Assembly: GCA_020725465.1 (NCBI GenBank) | Contig: DYEY01000026.1 | Span: forward strand, 1-64,000 | Reading direction: 5' to 3' | Length of the DNA: 64,000 bases | DNA from: Dethiobacter sp. | GTDB lineage: Bacteria; Bacillota; Dethiobacteria; Dethiobacterales; Dethiobacteraceae | Shown here: in pieces, positions 1 to 8,296 of the stretch | Layout of the letters: each line of letters opens with the position of its first letter | Position numbering within the stretch: position 1 is the stretch's first letter | Notes under the pieces: model-generated | Told to the model about the DNA's origin: nothing | Database searches by the model: none | Seen by the model: the letters and a program-made list of their open reading frames with translations, nothing else | Position numbers and translations under genes: made by a program

Positions 1-42
1 CTTCATCGGGCCAGTCCCTCCGCCACTCTCGATAAGAGTTTC
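1..42 (-). ncRNA. SAM-I (S-box) riboswitch, 5' part, cut by the window edge
   Basis: The minus strand here carries the most conserved S-box core: CTCTTATC, GAGAG, then GG.GGAGGGA.TGGCCC and ATGAAG in the canonical order and spacing. The rest of the aptamer (P3, P4 and the expression platform) lies left of position 1. SAM-I riboswitches turn off methionine or SAM synthesis and transport genes when SAM is plentiful, so the unseen leftward gene is probably metK, a methionine biosynthesis gene or a methionine transporter. A strong promoter sits just upstream at 75-103. Confidence 0.93.
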
Positions 43-74
43 CTTAAAGGCTTTTGAATGCCTATATATCCAAT

Positions 75-103
75 ATGATAACTGTGAAATTATTTTTTGT
101 CAA
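75..103 (-). promoter_or_regulatory. Sigma-A promoter driving the SAM riboswitch leader
   Basis: On the minus strand a perfect TTGACA (98-103) is followed by a 17-nt spacer and TATCAT (75-80). Transcription would begin near 65-70, some 25 nt before the conserved riboswitch core, as expected for an S-box leader. Confidence 0.85.
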
Positions 104-276
104 AGCTTTTTTTCGGCAGCAATTTCTGAATATTTGTGCAAAAAAAGGCTGGCGCTGCCCAATCATTTTTGCTAAAATTGATGTATTCAATATTTGACTA
201 ATGGCAGGGGCGCGCCTTAAAAAGCCTTCCCCGGGAGCGGGGAAAGCCCCTTCCTGAAAGGAAATCGGGCAGAGCC
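104..276. other. AT-rich divergent intergenic region
   Basis: This stretch separates the leftward riboswitch promoter from the rightward MBL-fold gene. It is AT-rich up to about 195, then GC-rich. I see no open reading frame with support and no clear promoter for the rightward gene. Confidence 0.5.
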
Positions 277-1101
277 GTGTTCAAAACAGAAAAAGCGGAA
301 AATGTCACTGTGTTTACCATGTGCCGCACCTTGCTGGGCCGGCCGCTGCGGCGCTCCTGCGCCTTTCTGGTGGACGGCCTGCTGATTGAGACAGGTTCTC
401 CGGCTGGTGCGCCGGAGCTGTTGGCTGCCCTGAGAGGCAGCCCGGTGGACAAGGCGGCGGTCTCCCACCTGCACGAAGACCACGCCGGCGGTATTGCCGC
501 CCTGGCAGCGGCGGGGGTCCCTGTGCTTGCCCCCCCGGAGGCACTGGACTACCTGGCAGCGCCGCCCCGGCTGCCTTTCTACCGCCGCCTTGCTTTCGGC
601 CCGCAGCAGCCGGCCCAGGCAAACGGGCTGGGGGAGGCGTTGGAGACCGGTTTGTACCGTTTCCGGGTACTGCCCACCCCCGGTCACACCCCGGATCACC
701 GTGTCTTTTTTGAACCGGCCCAGGGCTGGCTGTTCAGCGGCGACCTGTTTGTCTCAGAACGGCTGCACTACCTGTACCGCAAAGAGGACCTGGGAGTTCT
801 GCTTTCTTCCCTGGACCAGGTGCTTTGCCTGGATTTTGACGCCATTTTCTGTACGCACCGCGGGTATGTGCCGCAGGGCAAAAAGCGGCTGGCGGCCAAA
901 CGCCACAACCTGCTGCTACTGTTGTCCGAAGCGTTAAGGTTGCAGCGCAAAGGGCTCTCCCCGTCACAGATCACGTCCAGGCTGCTTGGACCCCCCGGCT
1001 TTGCTTCCATAATATCGCTGGGTGAGTTTTCCAAAGGAAACCTGACAAGGGCGCTGCTGGCCTTGGCAGCGGATAACCCCGAAATTGTCCGGAGGCTCTA
1101 A
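277..1101 (+). CDS. MBL-fold metallo-hydrolase
   Basis: A 274-residue metallo-beta-lactamase-fold protein. The zinc-binding HxHxDH motif is HLHEDH at residues 64-69; further ligands fit His137 in PGHTPDH, Asp156 in SGD and His194 in CTHRG. The C-terminal quarter is helical, like the winged-helix-like tails of the glyoxalase II/LACTB2-related group, so a hydrolytic thioesterase or nuclease role is possible, but the substrate cannot be read from sequence. The start is GTG at 277 with GAAAGG about 15 nt upstream; a later ATG at 319 is possible but would trim the first strand. It is monocistronic with a strong terminator after it. Confidence 0.85.
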   Translation: MFKTEKAENVTVFTMCRTLLGRPLRRSCAFLVDGLLIETGSPAGAPELLAALRGSPVDKAAVSHLHEDHAGGIAALAAAGVPVLAPPEALDYLAAPPRLPFYRRLAFGPQQPAQANGLGEALETGLYRFRVLPTPGHTPDHRVFFEPAQGWLFSGDLFVSERLHYLYRKEDLGVLLSSLDQVLCLDFDAIFCTHRGYVPQGKKRLAAKRHNLLLLLSEALRLQRKGLSPSQITSRLLGPPGFASIISLGEFSKGNLTRALLALAADNPEIVRRL

Positions 1102-1144
1102 AAAACCCGGTTTTCGCACGTCAGCCGGCAGCAATCAAGGGCAG

Positions 1145-1167
1145 GCCCGCCGCACGGCGGGCTTTTT
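1145..1167 (+). terminator. Rho-independent terminator after the MBL-fold gene
   Basis: A 7-bp GC stem (GCCCGCC/GGCGGGC, 1145-1151 and 1156-1162) with a 4-nt loop is followed by five T residues. Confidence 0.9.
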
Positions 1168-1185
1168 AGATTTGCAATAATATGC

Positions 1186-1214
1186 TTGTGCCGGAGGTAA
1201 CTTTTAATTATAAT
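1186..1214 (+). promoter_or_regulatory. Sigma-A promoter of serC
   Basis: TTGTGC (1186-1191), a 17-nt spacer and a perfect TATAAT (1209-1214) lie 38 nt upstream of the serC start codon. Confidence 0.8.
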
Positions 1215-1252
1215 AGAAAGAAATTCTTTCGGCAAACAGACTGGAGGCTGCT

Positions 1253-2341
1253 ATGAACAAACGGGTGTATAACTTTTATCCGGGGCCGGCTACCCTGCCT
1301 CTGCCGGTGCTGGAGCTGGCCGGACGTGAACTTTTGAACTATGCCGGCAGCGGAATGTCGGTGATGGAAATGTCGCATCGCAGCAAACAAATCGAAAGCC
1401 TGGTACATGAAACGGAGTCACGGTTGCTGGACCTGCTTGGCGCCGGCAAAGATTATCGCGCTCTTTTTTTGCAGGGAGGCGCCAGCCTGCAGTTTGCCAT
1501 GGTACCTTACAACCTGCTGGCGGAAGGCGGGTCGGCGGACTACATAGTCACCGGCAGCTTTGCGGAAAAAGCCTGGGAGGAAGCAAAAAGGGTCGGCAGG
1601 GCCAGGCTGGCTGCCAGCACCGCCGGCGACAACTACAGCCGGCTGCCAAAGCCGGAAGAAATCAACCTGGACCCCGGCGCCTCCTATGTCCACATCACCA
1701 CCAACAATACCATTTACGGAACTCAGTGGCACTGGTACCCGGAAACAGGCAACGTGCCTCTGGTGGCGGACATGTCCAGCGACATTCTTTCCCGTCCCCT
1801 GGAGGTGTCACGGTTTGCCCTGATTTATGCCGGTGCCCAGAAAAACCTGGGACCGTCCGGCGTTACTGTGGTAATCATCAGGAAGGAACTGCTGGAGAAG
1901 TCCCCGGGACATTTGCCGGTCATTTTGCGTTATGATACCCACGCCAAAAACGACTCGCTGTATAACACCCCGTCTACTTTCGGCATATACATTATTAACC
2001 TGGTGCTGAAGTGGATTGAAGGTTGTGGCGGCCTTAAAGCGCTTTCGGAACAAAACAGCACCAAGGCCAGCCTTATCTACGATGCCATTGACGACAGCGG
2101 TGGCTTTTACCGTGGTCATGCCGCCGCGGACTGCCGGTCCCTGATGAATATCACCTTCCGCCTGCCCGGCGCGGAACTGGAGGAGAAGTTCCTGTCGGAA
2201 GCAGAAAGGCTGTCCCTGGTTGGCCTGAAGGGCCACCGCTCGGTGGGAGGCATCCGCGCCTCCATCTATAACGCCATGAGCAGGGAGGGGTGCGAAGCCC
2301 TGGCGGGCTTTATGCATGATTTCCGCCGCCGCAACGGTTAA
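1253..2341 (+). CDS. serC: Phosphoserine aminotransferase
   Basis: A 362-residue class V PLP aminotransferase that converts 3-phosphohydroxypyruvate and glutamate to phosphoserine in serine synthesis. The N-terminal FYPGPATLP and the pyridoxal lysine Lys197 in GAQKNLGPSG are hallmarks of SerC, and the length matches the family. ATG start with GGAGG 7 nt upstream. A class I aminotransferase gene follows after 30 nt, so the two are probably cotranscribed from the TATAAT promoter at 1209. Neither serA nor serB is in the window. This pair is oriented against the inferred direction of replication. Confidence 0.96.
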   Translation: MNKRVYNFYPGPATLPLPVLELAGRELLNYAGSGMSVMEMSHRSKQIESLVHETESRLLDLLGAGKDYRALFLQGGASLQFAMVPYNLLAEGGSADYIVTGSFAEKAWEEAKRVGRARLAASTAGDNYSRLPKPEEINLDPGASYVHITTNNTIYGTQWHWYPETGNVPLVADMSSDILSRPLEVSRFALIYAGAQKNLGPSGVTVVIIRKELLEKSPGHLPVILRYDTHAKNDSLYNTPSTFGIYIINLVLKWIEGCGGLKALSEQNSTKASLIYDAIDDSGGFYRGHAAADCRSLMNITFRLPGAELEEKFLSEAERLSLVGLKGHRSVGGIRASIYNAMSREGCEALAGFMHDFRRRNG

Positions 2342-2371
2342 AAGAATTTTTATTAAGAAAGGATGGGAAGA

Positions 2372-3562
2372 ATGTTATCCAGAAAAGCCCTCTCCATCAG
2401 CCCTTCCCCTACCCTGGCCATCGACGCCCTGGCCAAAAAACTGAAAGCGGAGGGGGTGGATGTCATCGGGTTCGGCGCCGGCGAACCGGATTTCGACACC
2501 CCCGTCCATATCAGAGAGGCGGCGGTGCGCGCCCTGGAGGAAGGCTATACCCGCTACACCCCGGCCTCGGGGCTCCCGGAACTGCAGCAGGCCATTTGTA
2601 AAAAACTGCTGGCAGACAACGGGTTGACCTATACCCCCGCCCAGATTGTGGTCAGCAACGGCGCCAAGCACTCCCTGACCAACGTGTTCGCCGCCCTGCT
2701 TAACCCCGGGGACGAGGTAATAATACCGGCCCCTTTCTGGGTAAGCTACCCGGAAATAGTCAGGCTGAACGACGGCGTGCCGGTAATAGTGGAGACCAGC
2801 CGGCAAAGCCGTTTTAAAGTCACCGTTGACCAGCTGGCCGCGGCCCTTACCCCCCGCACCCGCGCCATAATAATAAACAGCCCAAGTAATCCCACCGGCC
2901 AGATCTACACCCGGGACGAGCTGGCGGCCATCGCCGGCTTCGCTGTAGCCAACGGGCTTTACGTGATATCCGACGAAATTTACGAAAAATTGATTTACGG
3001 CTCAGAAGAACACGTCAGTATCGCCGCGCTGGGCAGGGAAATTTACCACCTTACGGTGGTGGTAAACGGTGTCTCCAAGACCTATGCCATGACAGGCTGG
3101 CGCATCGGCTACACCGCCTCCTCTCCGGAAATTGCCAGGGTCATGGGCAACGTCCAGAGCCACGCCACCTCTAACCCCAATGCCATGGCGCAGAAAGCAG
3201 CTGTAGCCGCGCTGGAGGGGCCCCAGGACTGCGTGGAGGCAATGAAGAAAGCCTTCGCAATAAGGCGGGACTACATGGTGGAACAGATTAATGCCATCCC
3301 GGGGCTTTCCTGCGTGGAACCGGCTGGGGCATTCTATGTGTTCATGGATGTAAGCGGCACCTTCGGCCGGCACTACCGCGGCCGGCTCATCGGTTCCAGT
3401 GACGAATTCGCCGCCCTTTTCCTCGAGAACGAAAAGGTGGCGGTTGTACCGGGCACCGGCTTTGGCGCCCCCGATTATGTCCGCCTTTCCTATGCCCTGT
3501 CCCTGCCCCAGATCGAAAAAGGCTTAAGTCGCCTGAAAAACTTTGCCGGGGAAATCAGATAA
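2372..3562 (+). CDS. Class I pyridoxal-phosphate aminotransferase (aspartate aminotransferase type)
   Basis: A 396-residue fold-type I aminotransferase of the I-gamma (thermophile/Bacillus AspC-like) group. Visible are FGAGEPDFDTP near the N terminus, SPSNPTG around residue 174 and the PLP lysine Lys236 in NGVSKTYAMTGWRIGY. An aspartate:2-oxoglutarate reaction is likely, but alanine, aromatic or methionine-related activity cannot be excluded. I chose the second ATG (2372) because the purine-rich AAGGATGGG lies 5-10 nt upstream, whereas the first in-frame ATG (2363) directly abuts its Shine-Dalgarno. It is the last gene of the serC unit and ends before a strong hairpin. Confidence 0.92.
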   Translation: MLSRKALSISPSPTLAIDALAKKLKAEGVDVIGFGAGEPDFDTPVHIREAAVRALEEGYTRYTPASGLPELQQAICKKLLADNGLTYTPAQIVVSNGAKHSLTNVFAALLNPGDEVIIPAPFWVSYPEIVRLNDGVPVIVETSRQSRFKVTVDQLAAALTPRTRAIIINSPSNPTGQIYTRDELAAIAGFAVANGLYVISDEIYEKLIYGSEEHVSIAALGREIYHLTVVVNGVSKTYAMTGWRIGYTASSPEIARVMGNVQSHATSNPNAMAQKAAVAALEGPQDCVEAMKKAFAIRRDYMVEQINAIPGLSCVEPAGAFYVFMDVSGTFGRHYRGRLIGSSDEFAALFLENEKVAVVPGTGFGAPDYVRLSYALSLPQIEKGLSRLKNFAGEIR

Positions 3563-3588
3563 AAATTATTTCCCGGGCAATAATCTAC

Positions 3589-3624
3589 AAAAACCGGGGG
3601 CTGCCTATACAGTCCCCGGTTTTT
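3589..3624 (+). terminator. Bidirectional terminator between convergent units
   Basis: A long stem AAAAACCGGGG/CCCCGGTTTTT with a 14-nt loop. The A-run on the left and T-run on the right let it act for the plus-strand aminotransferase gene and for the converging thiI transcript. Confidence 0.88.
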
Positions 3625-3699
3625 GCCGATGTTGGCGCCAGGTTATGTCGCTTTTGCGGGCAATCTGGCCGGGTTTACCGCCATAAACGTGAAGCAGCG

Positions 3700-4878
3700 C
3701 TACAGGGCAGGGTCCGGCGTCACCTCCTGCCTGTCCACTGTTTCCAGGCAGGCCGCCACCAGGCTTTCCACCTCAAGCCCGGCCTCCGCCTTCTCCACTT
3801 CGTCCGGCCGGGGGCGGATGGCCGGGAAATCGGGCAGAAATACGGTGCAGCAGTCCTCATAGGGGCGGATTGATGTTTCGAAAGATCCGATGCGCCTGGC
3901 CAGGGTGACGATTTCTTCTTTGTCAAAGCCTATGAGCGGGCGCAGCACCGGCATATTGGTAACGCTTTCAATGACGGCCAGGCTTTCCATGGTCTGGCTG
4001 GCCACCTGCCCCAGGTTTTCCCCGGTAAACAGGGCTAGCGCCCGCCGCTTTGCCGCCAGGCGCTCCGCCACCCGGAACATCATCCGCCGCATCAGAGTTA
4101 CCTGCAGCCTGTCCGGGCACTTCAGGCGCAGCTCCTTCTGGATTTCGGTAAAACGGGCGGTGTGCAGCATAATTCTCCCGCCGTAGCCGGCCAGTACCCG
4201 GCAGAGGTCCACCACTTTTTCCCGGGCCCGGGCACTGGTGAAGGGAGGGCTGTGAAAATGGAGGGCTTCCAGCGTTACACCGCGTTTTAAGGCCAGGTAC
4301 CCGGCTACCGGGCTGTCGATGCCGCCGGAAATCAGCAGCAGTCCCCGGCCGGAGACACCGACCGGGAGCCCGCCGGGACCCGGCAGTGACCCGGCAGAGA
4401 TATAAGCTTCTCTGTCCCTGATCTCCACTGCCAGCCGGTGCAGCGGAGCGTGCACATCCACCTTCAGGTGCGGCAGGTGGGCGAGCAGATAAGCTCCCAC
4501 CTCCCGGCTCACTTCCGGCGACTTAACAGGGAAGCGTTTGTTAGCCCGTTTGGTTTCCACTTTAAAGCTTTCACCGGGGCGGGCTGTTTTGGCCAGTTCC
4601 CGCAGAGCGGTTTCTTTTATGTCTGCCAGCGACAGGCCGGACACAGCCACCGGGCTGAACGATACCAGGCCGAACACCTTCTGCAGGCGCTCCAGCACAA
4701 CCGGCATCTGCTCCGGCGGCGCCTCCACAAAATTGCGGCCGTGCCCCTGCAGGACCCGGCAATTCTCCAGGCCCCACAGCGCTTTTTTGATATTGCCGGC
4801 AAGGACGTTTTCAAAATAACGGCGGTTCCTGCCTTTTAGGCCCACTTCTCCGTAACGCAAAAGCAGCAGCTGCTTCAT
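3700..4878 (-). CDS. thiI: tRNA 4-thiouridine synthase ThiI
   Basis: A 392-residue enzyme that adenylates U8 of tRNA and inserts sulfur from a cysteine desulfurase persulfide. In order: N-terminal ferredoxin-like domain, THUMP domain (about residues 60-165), then the PP-loop pyrophosphatase domain with SGGIDSP at 184-190. It ends at 392, so it lacks the C-terminal rhodanese domain of the enterobacterial protein, which is usual in Firmicutes; the EDCC pair late in the protein may carry sulfur instead. Its ATG overlaps the stop of the upstream cysteine desulfurase by 4 nt, so the two are translationally coupled sulfur donor and acceptor. Confidence 0.95.
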   Translation of the reverse strand: MKQLLLLRYGEVGLKGRNRRYFENVLAGNIKKALWGLENCRVLQGHGRNFVEAPPEQMPVVLERLQKVFGLVSFSPVAVSGLSLADIKETALRELAKTARPGESFKVETKRANKRFPVKSPEVSREVGAYLLAHLPHLKVDVHAPLHRLAVEIRDREAYISAGSLPGPGGLPVGVSGRGLLLISGGIDSPVAGYLALKRGVTLEALHFHSPPFTSARAREKVVDLCRVLAGYGGRIMLHTARFTEIQKELRLKCPDRLQVTLMRRMMFRVAERLAAKRRALALFTGENLGQVASQTMESLAVIESVTNMPVLRPLIGFDKEEIVTLARRIGSFETSIRPYEDCCTVFLPDFPAIRPRPDEVEKAEAGLEVESLVAACLETVDRQEVTPDPAL

Positions 4879-6038
4879 TTTTTCCTCCCGGCAAGCAGGC
4901 GGAAATCCGATACCGCCCGCCTCAGTTTTTCCAGGGTAAAGTCTATTTCCGCCTCCGTATTGTAAACAGAAAAACTGAAACGCAGTGTTGCTGCAATCTC
5001 TCCGGCAGTGCGCCCCATGGCCAGCAGCACGTGGCTGGGGTCGGCCCGGCGGGAATGACAGGCGGAGCCGGTGGAGATGAAGATTCCTTCCCCGGCCAGG
5101 GCATGAACCAGCACCTCTCCCCTGACGCCGGGTATGGTGATACTGAGAATGTGGGGAGCGCCGGGGGCGGGACCGTTTTGGACAGATCCGCCGATGGTAT
5201 TAAGGATGCCATCCGCCAGGCGCTGCTTCAGGCTTGCCATATGGCGCATTTTTTCTTCCCGGCCGGCAAAGGCCTGGCGTGCCGCTTCGGCAAAACCGGC
5301 GATACCGGCGGTATTCTCGGTCCCCGGCCGCAGTCCCCTCTCCTGGTCACCGCCGTGGAGCAGGGGCTCCAGGGCGGTGCCGTCGCGGCAGTACAGGGCG
5401 CCGGCTCCTTTGGGGCCGTGGATTTTGTGCGCCGAAAAAGACACCAGGTCCGCCTGCCAGCGTGCCGGCAGGACGTCCAGTTTGCCAAAGGACTGGACCG
5501 CATCCACGTGGTAGATTATATCCGGACGGAAGGCTTTGACCAGGCGGCCGATTTCCTCCACCGGCTGGATGGTGCCCACTTCATTGTTGACGTGCATAAT
5601 GCTGACCAGGATGGTGTCCCCGGAGAGCGCCGGCGGCAATGCAGCCGGGTCTATCCTGCCGGTGGTGTCCACGTCCAGGTATGTGACGCGAAAACCCTCC
5701 TGCTCCAGCCTGCGGCAGGCGTAAAGCACCGACGGGTGTTCCACCCTGCTGGTAATCAGGTGCCGACCCCGGCGGCGGTTTCGCCTGGCGCCGCCTATAA
5801 CCGCCAGGTTGTTGGCCTCCGTACCGCCCGAGGTAAACACCAGCTCATTCTCTTTTACCTCCAGCCGGGAGGCAAGCGCCCGTCTGGCGTCAGCCAGCAT
5901 TTTTTCCGCCTCTGTCCCCCTGGCATGGAGCGAAGAGGGGTTGCCGTAATTTTCGGTAAGGGCCCGCGCCATTACCGCGGCCACTGCGGGCGAAACGGGG
6001 GTGGTGGCGCTGTTGTCGAGGTAGATATCCCTGGCCAT
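4875..6038 (-). CDS. Cysteine desulfurase (NifS/IscS family)
   Basis: A 387-residue class V PLP enzyme that takes sulfur from cysteine as a protein persulfide. The start at 6038 gives the canonical YLDNSATTP N terminus and has a GGAGG 6 nt upstream; an upstream in-frame extension to 6080 is not family-like. PLP lysine is Lys205 in SAHKIHGPKG; the persulfide cysteine is Cys327 in STGSACHS. The 4-nt overlap with thiI suggests a dedicated sulfur donor for tRNA thiolation (the Bacillus NifZ role) rather than general Fe-S assembly; no iscU or sufU is nearby. Confidence 0.94.
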   Translation of the reverse strand: MARDIYLDNSATTPVSPAVAAVMARALTENYGNPSSLHARGTEAEKMLADARRALASRLEVKENELVFTSGGTEANNLAVIGGARRNRRRGRHLITSRVEHPSVLYACRRLEQEGFRVTYLDVDTTGRIDPAALPPALSGDTILVSIMHVNNEVGTIQPVEEIGRLVKAFRPDIIYHVDAVQSFGKLDVLPARWQADLVSFSAHKIHGPKGAGALYCRDGTALEPLLHGGDQERGLRPGTENTAGIAGFAEAARQAFAGREEKMRHMASLKQRLADGILNTIGGSVQNGPAPGAPHILSITIPGVRGEVLVHALAGEGIFISTGSACHSRRADPSHVLLAMGRTAGEIAATLRFSFSVYNTEAEIDFTLEKLRRAVSDFRLLAGRKK

Positions 6039-6055
6039 TTTTCCTCCGGAAAACC

Positions 6056-6079
6056 TGCAGGCTGTTTGCACAGCCTGCA
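6056..6079. promoter_or_regulatory. 9-bp hairpin in the leader of the cysteine desulfurase gene
   Basis: TGCAGGCTG and CAGCCTGCA pair perfectly around a 6-nt loop. A T-rich run (6080-6088) follows it on the plus strand, where nothing needs terminating; in the minus direction only four Ts follow. It could end AOR transcription inefficiently or structure the nifS leader. Confidence 0.5.
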
Positions 6080-6133
6080 TTTTATTTTTAATTTATTTTA
6101 CCATACTTTGCGCAAAACTAAATCAGCCGGGCT

Positions 6134-7984
6134 CTAATTCCGGCCCCGGAGGCGCAAATATGCCAAAACATTGGCCTCCACCTGTCCGCTGTCCAGAGCA
6201 GGCACCGTGCTCCCGCCTTTGCCGGGCAGCCCTTCCCGGTAGAAGCGTTCCGGGTAACGGTAATCGGCCGCGGTTTCCCCTTCCCGGCGGTTGAACTCCC
6301 GCTGCATCTCCCAGACAGCGGCGGCGGCGGCCAGAACCGACTCTTCGTCGTACTGCCGTCCCGTAACCGCCCGCAGCACCCGGGCATAAAAGTCCGGGCC
6401 CAAAGACCTCAGCACCGGGGGCCTGATGCAAAGACCGACACAGTTAATAATGGTAATGAGGTCCTCGGCATAGCGGGTCATGGCGGGCAGGTCCACCGCG
6501 CCGGGCGGATCACCAAAGATCTCCCGCTTCAGACGCACCGGCATATCCAGCTTTTCAATATGAGCCGCGTCCACTCCCAGGGGCTCGGTGCGGAAGTCCA
6601 CCATTCCCTGCAGCACCGCTTCTACCGGAGACCGGGCACGCAGGCTGTCTCCTCCCCTGGTGCTGGTAAGGTAACCAAAAGTAAAGGTATCGCACTTGGC
6701 CCGGGGGTCCTTGACCGGGATTTCCACCCCTTTAACGTGCATGGCAAACCGTTCCGAACCGGGCAGGCGGCGGGAGGCGCGCAGCACCCCCTCCGCCAGC
6801 AGGTCACCGATCCCCTCCCGGTTGGCAATCAGCAACAGCAGCCGGGAGATGGCGGCGAAGTCACCGAAAGCCAGCGCAAAACCTATTTCCCGTTCAGTAA
6901 TCAGGCCGTTTTCAAAAGCTTCGGTCAAAAACGCCACGCAGCCGGCGGCGGAAACCACATCCAGGCCGTAATGGTTGCAGATATCCACGCAGCGAAAAAT
7001 TTCCGGGATGGATTTAAGCTCCAGCTTGGCGCCAAATTCCATAACAAAAGTTACTTCCAGCCCCCGGGTGGCAAGGCCCAACCAGGGACCTTCCTCTCTG
7101 ACCCGGGACCAGTGAGCGCAGGCAATGGGACAGGCAAAGCAGGCCACGTCCCGTTCTTTGTACCTGGTTTCGAAAATTTTACGGCCGCGGGTCTGTTCCC
7201 AGTCCGGGTAGGAACCCACGGTAAAGTTGCGGCCGGGCAGAGCGCCGGTGGCATCAAAAGGATCGGCCACCACCATACTGCCGTAGCGCTTCATAAACCC
7301 GAAACTGGGCTCAGCCTTAACCCGGGCGAAAGCTTCCTTCCTTAATTTTAAAAATTCCTGCCTGTGGGCCACCTCCAGGCCGCCGTCGCCCCGTACCGCC
7401 ACCGCCTTCAGGTTTTTGCTGCCCATGACGGCGCCAAGACCGGTACGGCCGAACGAGGCAAAGTAATCGTTTTGAATCGAGGCAAAGCGGACCAGATTTT
7501 CTCCGGCCGGCCCGATGGCCAGCACGCGGTATTCGTGGCCAAGTTTGGCCCTGATGCGGTCGGTGGTTTCCCAGACGGTAAGCCCCCACAGGTCACCGGC
7601 CTCCAGCAGGCGGCCCTGCCCTTCTTCCACCACCAGCAGCGCCGGGGCAGGCGCCCGGCCGAAAAAGGCCAGGTATTCGACGCCGGCGTAGCGCAGGTAC
7701 GGGCCGAAAGAGCCGCCGCTGCTGGCCGTGCCGAAACGCCCCGACAACGGCGACTTGGCGGTGGCTTCGGTCCGGCAGGCGGTGGGCAGCATGGTGCCCA
7801 CCAGCGGCCCCACTCCGAAGAGAAGCACGTTATCCGGCCCCAGCGGGTCAGCACCCGCCGGCACCAGGTCACTGAGCAGGGCGGTGTTAACCCCGACGCC
7901 CCCCAGGTACCGCTCTTCCCACCCGGTTACATCTTCCTTTTCAATCACGCCGCCGGTCAGGTCCACTTTCAGCAGTACAGCCAT
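6134..7984 (-). CDS. Aldehyde ferredoxin oxidoreductase
   Basis: A 616-residue AOR-family tungstopterin enzyme that oxidises aldehydes to carboxylic acids (or reduces acids at low potential), using ferredoxin. The N-terminal domain begins VDLTGG and contains GPLVGTMLPTACR. The Fe-S ligands are seen in CFACPIAC near residue 283, and the family motif DPR...STRGG follows the middle; a late Cys sits in NCVGLCIRPP. The start at 7984 has AGAGGGGG upstream, and only 2 nt separate it from the ferredoxin stop. Last gene of a four-gene operon with acyl-CoA synthetase, OYE-type flavoenzyme and ferredoxin, which suggests aldehyde/acid interconversion in a fermentative or syntrophic pathway; the substrate is unknown. 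Confidence 0.94.
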   Translation of the reverse strand: MAVLLKVDLTGGVIEKEDVTGWEERYLGGVGVNTALLSDLVPAGADPLGPDNVLLFGVGPLVGTMLPTACRTEATAKSPLSGRFGTASSGGSFGPYLRYAGVEYLAFFGRAPAPALLVVEEGQGRLLEAGDLWGLTVWETTDRIRAKLGHEYRVLAIGPAGENLVRFASIQNDYFASFGRTGLGAVMGSKNLKAVAVRGDGGLEVAHRQEFLKLRKEAFARVKAEPSFGFMKRYGSMVVADPFDATGALPGRNFTVGSYPDWEQTRGRKIFETRYKERDVACFACPIACAHWSRVREEGPWLGLATRGLEVTFVMEFGAKLELKSIPEIFRCVDICNHYGLDVVSAAGCVAFLTEAFENGLITEREIGFALAFGDFAAISRLLLLIANREGIGDLLAEGVLRASRRLPGSERFAMHVKGVEIPVKDPRAKCDTFTFGYLTSTRGGDSLRARSPVEAVLQGMVDFRTEPLGVDAAHIEKLDMPVRLKREIFGDPPGAVDLPAMTRYAEDLITIINCVGLCIRPPVLRSLGPDFYARVLRAVTGRQYDEESVLAAAAAVWEMQREFNRREGETAADYRYPERFYREGLPGKGGSTVPALDSGQVEANVLAYLRLRGRN

Positions 7985-7986
7985 TT

Positions 7987-8253
7987 CTAAGCCCCCTCTG
8001 CGCTGGCGGCCAGTGGCGCTGCCTTGGCCTGCAGGGCGCCGCTCTCGCAGAATTCCACACAAACCAGGCAGCGCCTGCATTTTTCCCGGTCGATAAATAT
8101 ACGGCAGGCAAATTCCTTCTCGTCCACCTCAACCCTGACATAAGAGGCCCCCGGCCGGTGCACCCTGTGGTTGGCAAAGGAGCAGGCCAGCATGCAAAGA
8201 CGGCAGCCGGTACACCTGGAGGCGTCGGCAGTAAGTTCCGCCCTGTCAGCCAT
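7987..8253 (-). CDS. Two-[4Fe-4S] ferredoxin, AOR partner
   Basis: An 88-residue iron-sulfur protein with two CxxCxxCxxxC motifs (CTGCRLCMLAC near residue 13 and CRRCLVCVEFC near 58). It resembles the HycB-like electron-transfer subunits that sit beside AOR genes. The start at 8253 removes an unrelated N-terminal extension; the AAAGGAGG-like stretch upstream supports it. It is 2 nt upstream of the AOR gene, so it is the likely physiological electron carrier or beta subunit of that enzyme. Confidence 0.92.
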   Translation of the reverse strand: MADRAELTADASRCTGCRLCMLACSFANHRVHRPGASYVRVEVDEKEFACRIFIDREKCRRCLVCVEFCESGALQAKAAPLAASAEGA

Positions 8254-8296
8254 TGTTTTACCTCCTTTGGCTTCTTTGTCAGTAATATTATGCCTC

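Noticed and set aside
4438-4839. Plus-strand frame inside thiI
   Set aside because: Antisense shadow generated by GC-rich codons.
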